Shown piece after piece: positions 42,180 through 51,954 of a stretch of DNA of 64,000 bases (positions are counted from its first letter, which is position 1; each line of letters begins with the position of its first letter). The notes under the pieces are model-generated. The model was not told the DNA's origin and made no database searches. It saw only the letters and a program-made list of their open reading frames with translations. The DNA lies in assembly GCA_018806915.1 (NCBI GenBank), contig JAGKQI010000045.1, positions 186,001 to 250,000 of the forward strand, given 5' to 3'. Position numbers and translations under genes: made by a program. The stretch is from Phytophthora colocasiae. Taxonomy: Eukaryota > Oomycota > Peronosporomycetes > Peronosporales > Peronosporaceae.

Positions 42180-43829
42180 ATGGGCGCGAACAAGTCCGCC
42201 CCCGGCACGCCCCGTCCTGCTTCGCCGTCAGCCGCCGCGTCGACCACTGGGTCACTGAATGACGAGATCGTAAAGAAGATTGCAGCGATCATCGTCCCAG
42301 GAGTAACCTCGTCCGAAGAACGGATCAAGAAGCAAGCGCAGCGAGAATTCTGGACGGCTATGAGGGAGAAGCTCTCAGTGAACGAAGGCTCGTCAGGCTT
42401 GTTCGTCCTGGACCAGATCGCCGTGGCAATACTCGACGACGCGGAGGACAAGGACACGGCTTTCACAGACCCGGTGATGCTGTTACCCAAGCCTTCGGCA
42501 CAACGAGAAGCCACGAACGCCTATGTTCATGACAGATTCTCGGACACCCACGACCTTCAGAACCCAGAGATCAGTTCGGCACCCGTCATCCATGGCAAAG
42601 CCCCTCCAGTAGCGACGGTGACCCCGAAGCACAAGGCCCCCAAGAAGAAGGGGAAAACGTCGGCGTCTGAGGCTGCTACTAGTGCAGCTCTCTTGGCTCT
42701 AGGCAAGGAGTCATCTCCGTCCGTTTTGGGAAAGCGGAAATCGTCTCATAAACCACCCAAGGAATCGAAGAAAGCGAGAGAGTCCGAGGACGCGGTTACT
42801 TCCCCGCCCGAGACGGACTACAGTCCTCTTGTTCTTGCTGATAACACGCCGGCTCGGATTGCCACCGACGTCGAAGCTATCTATCGTCGGGCGTCCAACA
42901 TGAACAAGTTCTGCTTTGAGCTTGCGTACCCATGGGAACACTCAAAAGTGTGGTACGATCCCCTCGAGAACCAAGACTTGCACACGGCGCACTGGCGTTT
43001 CTGGATGGCGAACCGCAGTCGTTTCTTCGAGTGGCAGCTTCATGCCCCACTGCGGAGTACTTCAGCCAAGAGTCAAAGGCGTCGCTGGAAGCAGTTGGCT
43101 TGCACCGAGCGACTTAAGTTCTTAAGTCACTGTATCGAGAACTGGGGCTACTACGGGTTCCTGCGACTCTTCGAGGGAGTCGAGCAAGATCGTTTACTCA
43201 TGTGGATGGGAGGACAGCCAGGCAAGAATGCTCCGGACGCCAACAAGTACGAAGGCCCCACTATCCAAAATCGCACGAGTCTATACGTTCAAGACCGGGA
43301 GGCCTACCACGCTCGAGTAAAGGGGGCATTAAAACCGTTTCAGCTGGACCAGGGAGGTTTTCGCAACATCACTTCCTTGTTGGTGCTCACCAATGCTCTG
43401 GACCCAGACCAGAAGCCTGAAAATCGCTTGACCGACGAGGCTTTAGCTCTGGTTCGCAGAGACGTTTGCTCCAAGGAAGATCCCGACAAGGAACGATGGG
43501 TTGGCGATCGTCTTTCGGGAGTCTGGTACAAGCTGACCCACTGCAGCCGTATCGAGAAGTTGGAAAGGGAGATAAAGGAGAGGGTCAAGGCCGGCACCTA
43601 TAAGCCTTCGTTTATCCCGCCATTCAGCGCCAAAGAGGAGAGCGTGCCGGGATTTACGCGCTGGATCCGTCCTGATGGCAGCCACACCGCTGAGGTAGCC
43701 ACCCCGCTGAGAGGAATCCCCGGGAAGAGAGGGTCGGAAGAGAGCGAGTCTGGAGGTGAGAGTGACTTCGAGGAGGACGATCTCGACGAGGAGAAGCCGC
43801 CGGCGCCGGTTAAATCTGCGCCAGCATGA
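42180..43829 (+). CDS. Antisense ORF in Gypsy-2, unknown function
   Basis: 549 residues on the strand opposite to gag-pol. The ATG at 42180 has a strong eukaryotic context (ACCACCATGG) and the protein starts MGANKSAPGTPRP, which fits the N-myristoylation pattern MGxxxS. Layout: Ala/Pro-rich start; a helical stretch (LNDEIVKKIAAIIVPG, then KQAQREFWTAMREKL); a basic nuclear-localisation-like region (KHKAPKKKGK, KRKSSHKPPKESKKARE); a central conserved-looking domain with many Trp (AYPWEHSKVWYDPL, HWRFWMANRSRFFEWQ); and an acidic tail (ESGGESDFEEDDLDEE). It has 549 uninterrupted codons, while gag beside it is broken. I recognise no family. Confidence 0.7.
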   Translation: MGANKSAPGTPRPASPSAAASTTGSLNDEIVKKIAAIIVPGVTSSEERIKKQAQREFWTAMREKLSVNEGSSGLFVLDQIAVAILDDAEDKDTAFTDPVMLLPKPSAQREATNAYVHDRFSDTHDLQNPEISSAPVIHGKAPPVATVTPKHKAPKKKGKTSASEAATSAALLALGKESSPSVLGKRKSSHKPPKESKKARESEDAVTSPPETDYSPLVLADNTPARIATDVEAIYRRASNMNKFCFELAYPWEHSKVWYDPLENQDLHTAHWRFWMANRSRFFEWQLHAPLRSTSAKSQRRRWKQLACTERLKFLSHCIENWGYYGFLRLFEGVEQDRLLMWMGGQPGKNAPDANKYEGPTIQNRTSLYVQDREAYHARVKGALKPFQLDQGGFRNITSLLVLTNALDPDQKPENRLTDEALALVRRDVCSKEDPDKERWVGDRLSGVWYKLTHCSRIEKLEREIKERVKAGTYKPSFIPPFSAKEESVPGFTRWIRPDGSHTAEVATPLRGIPGKRGSEESESGGESDFEEDDLDEEKPPAPVKSAPA

Positions 43830-44374
43830 AGACGTAGTCGGGTTTCGAGGTAGTAGTAGGATGGCAGTTCATATCACTTCATGTAGTCATCAGGCCTTAA
43901 CTTGTGTAATCATAAGTCGCTTACTCGTTTCATCTCCACAATTCCAGTCAAGGTTGTAGCTTCTCTTAGTGGTGGAGTCTTCTCCTAGTCTAGTAACACT
44001 CAAGGGTCGCAAGGTGGTCTCACTCCGCCAACATTCACCAAGAGAAAAGAAGTCACCTGGTCACCAAAGTCATCGCGTAGTCGATAGCCTCCAAGTAAGC
44101 CGTAGTCATCGTATAGTGGTAAATCATCAAGTGGTAGTAAATCACCAAGTAGGAGTCAATTCCAGCGACTTGTAGTAGTCAGCAGTCGTAGCACAGTTGA
44201 GATTGTCCCCAGCTAAGCAGTCGCTAAAAAGTTCACAGTGTTATGCAGGGACAGTCGGCGGGCTGTCCGAATGTAGTTGAAAAATGTAGAGAAAAGTGTT
44301 CCACTCGAACACTCGCGTCGAGGGATTTGCCGTCAATGGGAGTTACCACCCCCTTGACTAGTCCGACTCACCCC
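43830..44374. other. Non-coding gap in Gypsy-2 between antisense ORF and pol
   Basis: No gene. It holds loosely repeated words such as AAATCACCAAGTAG and GTAGTCATCGTATAG (about 44030-44180). The two flanking ORFs converge here (antisense stop at 43829, pol stop at 44375), so it is probably shared 3' untranslated sequence. Confidence 0.5.
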
Positions 44375-47300
44375 TTAAAAGAGTACTTCGTCTTCGTCGA
44401 CCGCAGCGTTGGCGTCAATCAACCGAGCACTACGACGAAGTTGAGGGAGCCCCTGCTCCTTTCGCCTGGTATTTTCGAACGCAGTGATCAACACGTCAAA
44501 ATCGGGGCGGAGGGTAGTCACAGGTAGCCAACTCGTTTCGTAAGTCGCAAGTAGCACTAGATATTGCACCTCTCCAGCCTTTTTCCTTCGAGCGAGTATG
44601 TCGACTACGGGAAGACTCGCGCCAGCGAAAGCAGTCTCCTCAGAGCCGATAACGAGGCGCTCGATGTAACTCGTTGAGGGCAAGTCCTCCTCTGTGAGAG
44701 GACCTTCGTCATCCTCGCCCGGGGTAGTAGCAATGTCATCAGGTACTTCGGTAGGGAAGGGCCGACTCCAGCGACCCTGGAAAGGTTTGAGTCGGTTTAC
44801 ATTGATAGTGACCACTCGATTGGGATGAGTCGGGATGGCGACTCGGTAGGCGTTCTCACCGACAGTGCCAACTATACGGTAAGGGCCGTGCCAGGAGAAG
44901 GACAATTTCTTCGAAGTCTTCTCTCCTCGGCGCGCTCTGAAATATTGGTAGACCCAAACTGCATCACCTTCCTCAAACTTAGTAGCGACCTGATTTTGAA
45001 GTCGCTGTCCGTGGCGACTCTGGGCCTTAAGTAGTTTTCTTTCTACCAGTCGGCGGGTATCACGAAGCGATAAGTAGAGTCGTCGACGGTAAGTAGCGAC
45101 CTCGTTGCTCTTCCACTGAGCGGAGGTGTTCAGGAACGCCAAGTCGAGAGGCAATACGGGGTCACGGCCGTACAGACTGAAGAATGGAGAGTCACCGAGA
45201 GCCTCGTGGTAGGAAGTACGATAAGCGAGGAGTACTCTAGGTAGATACACCCAGTCATCTTGAGACTCACTCACATACATGCGCAGCATTTCGATCAGAG
45301 TCCCATTTAAGCGTTCGACGAGTCCCTGAGTCTGAGGGTGGTAAGCAGCTCCGAACAGCTTTTTAATTCCCAGAGTCTCATACAGCGACCTCGCTAACTC
45401 GGAGATAAAATTCGACCCTTGATCACTTAGTAGTTTTTCAGGCACTCCATGTCGCGAGATCACTTCGTTCACCATAACTTCTACGAAAGTCACAGAGTCC
45501 AAACTTTCGACCGCAAAAGCTTCTACCCACCGAGTGAAGTAGTCAGCAAATACTAGGATGAACTTGTTGCCTCTTGGAGTAGTTAGAGGGCCGACTGCAT
45601 CCACCACGAGGAGTGAAAAGGGACCAGACAGTTCTTGAATCGGCATTTTCTGCATGAGTCCATTCCGCCAAGGGCGGTAACCTTTGCCACTTCCACGGAC
45701 CGTACACTCGCGGACATACTCAGCGACGTCCTTCTTCCAACCATGCCAGTAGGCGTGCTTTCGCACCTTGTCCATAGTTTTAATGACTCCTACGTGCGCA
45801 GCAAAGACGTCGGAGTGGCAGTGATGCAGTACAGTTGCGACGTAAGTAACAGGGATCACAGGTACTTCTAGTGACCGAGCTGGGCCAGCTCGAGCTTTCA
45901 AATGAACTCGCCGCATTAGGATCCCGTTCTTCACGGTGTAGTGAGGAGCCAAGGACAATACCTTCGCTCGCAGTTGGGCATCTAGTGCCAGGGCGCCACT
46001 CTCTAGGAAGGCAATCATAGCGAGTATCCACGGGGTGCGTTTCTGCTCTTCCTTAAAGCGTGCCTGATCCAGCCCGAAAACGTCAATTGGGGAAACTAGT
46101 AGTTCTTCGTTCAGAGGAGTCCCTCCAGGCGGCGGGGCCGGAGTAGCAGCCTCGGCAGTAAGTTCTTCGACGGGGAGTCGCTCCCCGACCACGACTTGAT
46201 CACTTCCTCCGATACTAGTAGGAGTCGTTCCAGCGACTTCGTCAGTCGCGACCTCAGTCTCGCCCTCCCTGACCAGAACAGGAACTGGTTCATCCTCGTT
46301 AGCTTCGTTCAGTAGATCAGCCATAGTAACAGCGTTGACAGTCACTGCATGTAGTCTAGAGAGTCCATCAACATGACCCATGGAAGTACCAGGCCGGTGA
46401 TACACTTTGAACCGTAACTGGGACAACTCCATCGCCCACCTCGCTAGCTTAGCGTTGCTAGTCCTGTTCGCGTCACTGAACACCCACAGTAGTGCCTTGT
46501 GGTCGGTGAAGAGGTCGAACTCACAACGGTCGAGGTAGCACCTGAACTTGCGAGTCGCCCACACGATGCCCCAGCACTCGATTTCCGAAGTACCATCCTG
46601 GTGGTTTACCCAGTTCTTCTCTGATCCAACTAACAACTTACTTGCGTAGGCGATAGCTCGGACACGACCTGCGACTTCTTGCATCAAGCAGGCACCCACG
46701 GCCAGCTTCGAGGAGTCGACATAAAGCTTAAACCGCTTGTGGAAGTCGGGGTAGACTAAAATAGGAGGCTCGACTAGCTTACGTTTGAGCTGCACGAAAG
46801 CAGACTCGCAGTCAGAACTCCACTCGAAAGGAACACCCTTGGCCTTTAGCATCTCAATGGGTGCAGAGATAGCTGCATACCCCGGTATGTACCTCCGGAA
46901 GTAACTAGTCAGGCCCAGGAACGCGCGAACTGCACGGAGGTCACTGGGTCGCTCGACATTCATGACTGCCTTTACCTTCTCAGGGTTAGGAAGTATGCCG
47001 GAGGGAGTGACTATGTGACCGAGGAAAGCTACTTGGTCACGACCCCACTTGCACTTCTTCATCTTGAGTTTAAAACCGGCAGTCCTAAAGCGCTCGAGTA
47101 CTTGTCGAAGTCGCACAAGGTGAGTTGGGAAGTCGTCACTGAATACTACACAGTCGTCCAAGTAGACTAAGCAAGTCCTCCACTTAAAGTCAACAAGTAC
47201 TCCTTCCATAAGTCGCTCAAAAGCAGGCACTGCGTTGCACAGTCCAAACGGCATAACTAACCACTCGAACAGTCCAAACTTGCAGGCGAAGGCTGTCTTC

Positions 47301-47863
47301 CCAACACTCCCCGCCGCCATCGGCACATTCCAGTACCCCGAGGCAATGTCCATGGTTGAGAAGAGCTTAGCATTTACTAGCACATCCAGGATGTCATCGA
47401 TGAGTGGCATCGGATAACAGTCTTTCACAGTCACTGCATTGAGTCGTCGGTAGTCGATGCAGAAGCGAATACCTCCGTCGGTTTTGCGGATCATCAGAAC
47501 GGGACTGGCCCAAGGACTACTCGAAGGTTGAATGAGTCCCAAGTCCAGGTACTGCTGCACTTTGGCCTCCATCACATCGCCTTCAGCTTTCGAGACGCGA
47601 TAGGGTCGCTTCTTGATAGGGGGGTGGTCACCAGTGTCTATCTCGAACTCGAGTAAGTGAGTCCGACCGGGTTTCATGGAAGTCTCGACAAACAAGTCTC
47701 TAAAGGACCCGAGTGTCTGCCTGAACAGTTTCTTCTGTTCTTCACTCAACTTCGAACCGGTGAAGTCAACTGAAAACTCATCAGTTAGTTCCTTCTCGAG
47801 GTTCGGCATGGAGTGGTGAGACGAGTTTGTAGAAGCGCCTGCAGCACTCACTACTGAATGCAC
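44375..47863 (-). CDS. Gypsy-2 pol: reverse transcriptase, RNase H, integrase
   Basis: One unbroken frame of 1,162 codons. RT (about 90-260): FCIDYRRLNAVTVKDCYPMP, MDIASGYWNVPM, MPFGLCNAVPAFERLM, and catalytic YLDD in CLVYLDDCVVF. RNase H: LYVDSSKLAVGACLMQ, EIECWGIVWATRKFRCYL, LFTDHKALLWVF. Integrase: a zinc region with HVGVIKTMDKVRKHAYWHGW; the core VVDAVGPL, LLSDQGSNFISELA, HPQTQGLVERLNGTL; and a C-terminal beta-barrel region (DAVWVYQYF, WHGPYRIVG). The zinc region's second CxxC reads CTVR, so one zinc ligand is lost. The frame starts 13 nt before the protease ORF ends, in the -1 frame, suggesting expression by frameshifting. Confidence 0.93.
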   Translation of the reverse strand: MHSVVSAAGASTNSSHHSMPNLEKELTDEFSVDFTGSKLSEEQKKLFRQTLGSFRDLFVETSMKPGRTHLLEFEIDTGDHPPIKKRPYRVSKAEGDVMEAKVQQYLDLGLIQPSSSPWASPVLMIRKTDGGIRFCIDYRRLNAVTVKDCYPMPLIDDILDVLVNAKLFSTMDIASGYWNVPMAAGSVGKTAFACKFGLFEWLVMPFGLCNAVPAFERLMEGVLVDFKWRTCLVYLDDCVVFSDDFPTHLVRLRQVLERFRTAGFKLKMKKCKWGRDQVAFLGHIVTPSGILPNPEKVKAVMNVERPSDLRAVRAFLGLTSYFRRYIPGYAAISAPIEMLKAKGVPFEWSSDCESAFVQLKRKLVEPPILVYPDFHKRFKLYVDSSKLAVGACLMQEVAGRVRAIAYASKLLVGSEKNWVNHQDGTSEIECWGIVWATRKFRCYLDRCEFDLFTDHKALLWVFSDANRTSNAKLARWAMELSQLRFKVYHRPGTSMGHVDGLSRLHAVTVNAVTMADLLNEANEDEPVPVLVREGETEVATDEVAGTTPTSIGGSDQVVVGERLPVEELTAEAATPAPPPGGTPLNEELLVSPIDVFGLDQARFKEEQKRTPWILAMIAFLESGALALDAQLRAKVLSLAPHYTVKNGILMRRVHLKARAGPARSLEVPVIPVTYVATVLHHCHSDVFAAHVGVIKTMDKVRKHAYWHGWKKDVAEYVRECTVRGSGKGYRPWRNGLMQKMPIQELSGPFSLLVVDAVGPLTTPRGNKFILVFADYFTRWVEAFAVESLDSVTFVEVMVNEVISRHGVPEKLLSDQGSNFISELARSLYETLGIKKLFGAAYHPQTQGLVERLNGTLIEMLRMYVSESQDDWVYLPRVLLAYRTSYHEALGDSPFFSLYGRDPVLPLDLAFLNTSAQWKSNEVATYRRRLYLSLRDTRRLVERKLLKAQSRHGQRLQNQVATKFEEGDAVWVYQYFRARRGEKTSKKLSFSWHGPYRIVGTVGENAYRVAIPTHPNRVVTINVNRLKPFQGRWSRPFPTEVPDDIATTPGEDDEGPLTEEDLPSTSYIERLVIGSEETAFAGASLPVVDILARRKKAGEVQYLVLLATYETSWLPVTTLRPDFDVLITAFENTRRKEQGLPQLRRSARLIDANAAVDEDEVLF

Positions 47864-49212
47864 CCAGTCCTCGGTAGTTTCCCTGGACTCGACAGGTCTT
47901 GAGCCACTACCCCGCGGAGGGACTCGAACTCGAAAGCCGACTCCGGCACTACTGTGGCTGCCGCGACCAGAGTACCCTTCTTGATGATCAGTTCCTCAGA
48001 GGAAGCATTGCAGACTTCGACTAATAACTTTCCTTGATTCACAGTACATAGCGTACGGGCAACTCGCACGGTGCCGTCCAGTCCGGGGACACCTTCAACT
48101 AGCACTGTTTGTCCATCACTTGCTTGGCCTCGGACTTCGGACACTACTAATGCTTGACCCCCAGGACAGATACGAACAGTCGAACTCACTCGGGCCGAGT
48201 GCACTTCTTCGACCCTTGGAGTACCCAACGAGAACACTTCACCTGTGTCCTTCAGAGTCACAGAGTTGGTATCTAAGTCGACGACAGCTCGGAACTGTCG
48301 GAGTGAGTCGGTTCCAAGTATCACATCCACGTGCATGTGATCGACAACCACAAAAGGTCGAACAATCTCCAGGGACCCAAGTCTGAGAGGCAGGTCGGCA
48401 ACACCTCGTATCTTGAGTTGGTGACCCGACACTCCGTTCAAGTTTCCATTGTATGGTCGCAGAGAGTCATTAGCTCGGCCTATCCGACGGAGTACTTTAC
48501 GGTCGATCAAGCTCACTACCGCACCAGAGTCAATAAGTATATCAACAGGGACACAGTCCACAAATCCAGGAGAAGTAGCTTCCACACCGCCCACTGAGCC
48601 AATCACTCGCTTACCTTCTGGTACTACATCGGTGTCTTCACTCTCGTCGAGTACATCTAGCTCAACCAGTCCAGTCTTCCGAGAGTCATGATTTCCTTCC
48701 TGAGTAGAGACTCGCACGGGATCAGTCACTACGTACGCGTACTCGTACACACTGTTCGAGTCTTCACGCGAACAACGAGGCCCCAGTTCTTCGATCTTCT
48801 GACCAGTCAAGGAGGGGTGGTCGAAGCGCACTTGCTTCGGGCTCCGCGTTTTTCGCGACGGTAAAGCTGTCTTTAGGCAGTCGTCACACCTGTCTTCTCG
48901 CTCTTTCAACTTAGCTCGGATGAGTGGACCTTCACTCAAGTACTTCTCCATTATCACACCCACGATGCGTTTCATCACGGAGCTACTCATCGCCCGATAG
49001 AACTGCGCTACTTTCGCCAGAGCTCGTTCCTCAAGATCATTATCTCCCCAATCGACTTCCGGGAGAGCAAAGTCTCTCCGGAGCGGCGACCCGCAGTCGG
49101 CACACACGGGGTTCACCTTTTCTTCCTCCTTGACTAAGTAGTACACCATTCGTCGGACTAGAGCACTCCATTTAGGATCCAGGCGCTTTCTCCGTCGGGA
49201 GGACACAGTCAC
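47851..49212 (-). CDS. Gypsy-2 aspartic protease ORF
   Basis: 453 codons in one frame. A CxxC pair (VCADCGSPL) and a later DRCDDC are near the N-terminus. The retropepsin-like domain lies at about 235-340: VPVDILIDSGAVVSLIDRKV (active-site DSG) and a flap/second half with VDVILGTDSLRQF. Its end overlaps the pol frame by 13 nt (47851-47863), and pol is in the -1 frame. Polyprotein processing is the expected role. It starts 31 nt after the stop of the acidic ORF. Confidence 0.88.
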   Translation of the reverse strand: MTVSSRRRKRLDPKWSALVRRMVYYLVKEEEKVNPVCADCGSPLRRDFALPEVDWGDNDLEERALAKVAQFYRAMSSSVMKRIVGVIMEKYLSEGPLIRAKLKEREDRCDDCLKTALPSRKTRSPKQVRFDHPSLTGQKIEELGPRCSREDSNSVYEYAYVVTDPVRVSTQEGNHDSRKTGLVELDVLDESEDTDVVPEGKRVIGSVGGVEATSPGFVDCVPVDILIDSGAVVSLIDRKVLRRIGRANDSLRPYNGNLNGVSGHQLKIRGVADLPLRLGSLEIVRPFVVVDHMHVDVILGTDSLRQFRAVVDLDTNSVTLKDTGEVFSLGTPRVEEVHSARVSSTVRICPGGQALVVSEVRGQASDGQTVLVEGVPGLDGTVRVARTLCTVNQGKLLVEVCNASSEELIIKKGTLVAAATVVPESAFEFESLRGVVAQDLSSPGKLPRTGCIQ

Positions 49213-49242
49213 TGCGTTGACGGCACTTCGGGAGTTTTCCGA

Positions 49243-50595
49243 CTAGTCGATAGCCACATTTGCGATCACAGTCTCTTCGACACTTGAGTCGGTGGGCACG
49301 TCGTCACTTAATTCCGCCTGGTTATAATTCGAAGTAACTCTAGTTTCTTCACCTCCTACATCACGTTCGTCCGAATCAGCAACTCCCTCATGATCGTGGA
49401 AGTAGTCGTTTTCCTTCGACTTCCTCAAGTCGCTAAAGTCACGGTTAGCTCGCTTAGCTGCATTAGTCGCGGCTAGCGTCTTCCGATACCAGGCAGTCCA
49501 GTATTCGGGAGTAGCGAGCGCTCCCGGTGAGGACTCCCTCGTCCGACTTATGACTTCTTCGGGAATTCCTAATATCGTGCTTAGGTCAGATGGTGACATT
49601 TTCTGCGACTGCGACGCATTCATCTCCACTCTCTTCTTGAGTTCTACTTCGTCCAGCAGAAAGAGTCGCTCCTCGAGCTCTTTGTCGTATTCTTCTGTTT
49701 CTTCTAGTACTCCATTATTTACTCCTTCAGTCAGCTCATCCAGTTCTTCTTCGGAAAACACCCAGGTAAGTTCAGTAGTCGCCCCCGCGGCGCTACTCTT
49801 AGTGCTCGCCTCACCCCCACCATCCGCATCGGTGGTAGACGACTCACTCGCAGTTCCACTCAGTTCAACTACACCTTGAGTTTCCCGAGTCACACTCGCA
49901 GCCTCGACCCCAGTTCGTGTGACTTCTTCTTCAGTTAGATCACTCACCAGTTCGCCAGTAGTTAGTTCAGTAGCGACTTCGGCAGTGTTCGCCTCACCCC
50001 CACCATCCGCATTGGTGGTAGACGGCACACTAGCAGTCTCATTCTCTATTTCGTCAGTCTCGTTAGTAGTCACTCCGGGTGTATCTTCACTAGTCTCGTT
50101 ATCCGTTATTTGATGATCAGTCTCGTCAAGTAATTCTTCACGGTTCTTCGTAGGTTCATCTCTATTCTCGCTCGAGTCGGGGTCGAAAATGCTCTCATCG
50201 AACTCAGGACAGTCACTTTCACTTTCATCATCGCCTTCGGGCTGCAACTCAGTGACTCCTAAGTCACCGAGGGAAGTAGTTTCTTCTTTCACACTTGTTC
50301 CATTAGTCACCCACTCGCAGTGGACAACTTCACTCTTTGCGCGGGGCGCTGTCCAGTAGTTTACCGGGTTCGACTTTACCCGAACCTCATCTTCATACTC
50401 TCCGGCGTAAGGGGTCTTCAGTGAGTCCCCGACGTAGGCCGTAGTCAGACAACTCGCTTCAACATCCTCACCCTCAATTTTATCAGTCTCAATCATGTTC
50501 ACTCCATTTTCAGTCGTTGTTTTCTTTACAGTTTCAGTTGAACTTACTCCATTTCCATAACGAGTAGTAGTGGGCTTGGAGGTGACTTCACTCAA
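49243..50595 (-). CDS. Acidic Ser/Thr/Glu-rich ORF of Gypsy-2 between gag and protease
   Basis: 450 codons, starting MSEVTSKPTTTRYGNG. Very rich in Glu, Thr and Ser with many charged runs; two diverged internal repeats share ADGGGEA (around codons 200 and 262). A helical, more ordered C-terminal part reads SPSDLSTILGIPEEVISRTR and PEYWTAWYRKTLAATNAAKR. It is an uninterrupted frame lying where gag normally joins protease. No family is recognised. It may be a spacer domain of the gag-pol polyprotein or an independent ORF. Confidence 0.6.
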   Translation of the reverse strand: MSEVTSKPTTTRYGNGVSSTETVKKTTTENGVNMIETDKIEGEDVEASCLTTAYVGDSLKTPYAGEYEDEVRVKSNPVNYWTAPRAKSEVVHCEWVTNGTSVKEETTSLGDLGVTELQPEGDDESESDCPEFDESIFDPDSSENRDEPTKNREELLDETDHQITDNETSEDTPGVTTNETDEIENETASVPSTTNADGGGEANTAEVATELTTGELVSDLTEEEVTRTGVEAASVTRETQGVVELSGTASESSTTDADGGGEASTKSSAAGATTELTWVFSEEELDELTEGVNNGVLEETEEYDKELEERLFLLDEVELKKRVEMNASQSQKMSPSDLSTILGIPEEVISRTRESSPGALATPEYWTAWYRKTLAATNAAKRANRDFSDLRKSKENDYFHDHEGVADSDERDVGGEETRVTSNYNQAELSDDVPTDSSVEETVIANVAID

Positions 50596-50652
50596 GTCAC
50601 TTAGCTGGCAGGAGGAAGGAGTGACTTCACCCTTCCCTTCCTCCAGCCTCCT

Positions 50653-51621
50653 TCAGTGTTGACCTGAGCCAGAAGCCGCCCCAGCCTTCTGGACTAGCTG
50701 GTTCAGCGCCTCTCTCGACGGGCAGTTGGCCACTACATGGTCCGCGCCTCCACACAGGAAACAGGCCCTAGTGCCACGACTGGTCTGATAGTTCGAGCGG
50801 GAAGTCGAGTTCGTGTTTTGCGACTGCCGTTGCTGTTGACGTTGGTTCGACTGTTGCTGACGCTGGTAAACTCGGGGTAGCTCACACTCGACGTAGACGT
50901 GGCCAGTTCCTTGGCAGTTCGAACAGGTCGAGTTGTTCCTACGGCAGTTCAGTCGACTGCACCCCAACGTGTGACACCTTCCGCACACGATGTGACCTTC
51001 CTGAGTGTACAAGTCAGGTCCCTGTCGGATGCCTCGAGTAGGAGTCACCGGTAGAGAAGTAGTTGGCTGAATCGCATACACTCCTTGACTAGTAGCAGGC
51101 ATTGCCTGGTACTGAAAACAGCTGCAGTAGTTCCTCCCGGAGTAGCAGCCGGAGTAGCGACTTGCACTTGTTGTTGCGCTAAGAGACTCTGAGTTTGTTG
51201 CATCACAGTCAGCATTTGCTTCATCAAGTCAGCGTTGGCAGTCGACTTAGGAGGCTCGTCTTCAAAGTCAGCGTCGTCCTCCACTGGCAGGTGCTGGTTC
51301 TTGTACAGAAGCACTGCTACAGCTTGAGGAATCGAGTTCACCAAGGAAGTGTCAAGTGTGTTTCGCCACTGCTTATTACGGAGCCCTGACAGGAAATACT
51401 GGTACCTCATCTCGGGGTCAAAGTACTGAGCGGCGTCACAGAGACTCGAAATTAAGTCGCCCCACACTTCGGCCGACATACCACGGGATCGTTTAGTCAC
51501 CTTCAGTCGCTCAATCATCTGGAGTGGAGTCTGACACACGAACTGGTTGTGGAAACGAGTCCTCAGAGTATTGAAGTCGTTAATCTGGGAGTAAGTCCAC
51601 CATTCTTCACCAGGTTTGCCC
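50653..51621 (-). pseudogene. Gypsy-2 gag, C-terminal part (downstream of piggyBac insertion)
   Basis: Starts right after the TTAA at 51622-51625 with the text LKGKPGEEWWTYSQINDF, continues through a capsid-like helical region (MSAEVWGDLISSLCDAAQYF, YFLSGLRNKQWRNTL) and a Gln-rich stretch. At a T-run near 51112-51115 the frame shifts by one base. It resumes with PATSQGVYAIQ, two or three zinc knuckles (CGRCHTLGCSRLNC, CSNCQGTGHVYVEC, CFLCGGADHVVANC) and a stop at 50653. The upstream half is at 55206-56659. Confidence 0.85.
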
Positions 51622-51954
51622 TTAACACATGTAACGCCGTATTCTGTATTATACAGAATAAGTATTATTGCAAGTAAAAATATTCTGAGAGCTTCGAAGC
51701 GCTAGTTTTCTTCGCATATGAAGGTTTGTAAGATGGAGGTTTGGGGAAGCTCATCATACCCGATCTGTGCTGGGAAGATAGACGGGGATTTCCTTAGCAG
51801 TATAGAAAATACGATACAAGCTCGGTAGAGGTCTGAATAATGCTATTTGGAGCTCACGTTTCGCAACTAATCTCCCCCCAATTCGACCTCAGCCATTCAA
51901 GATTTTCCCGCCTGCGAGACAGCATCTCTAAGATGGACGCTGCCCGACGCGAAG

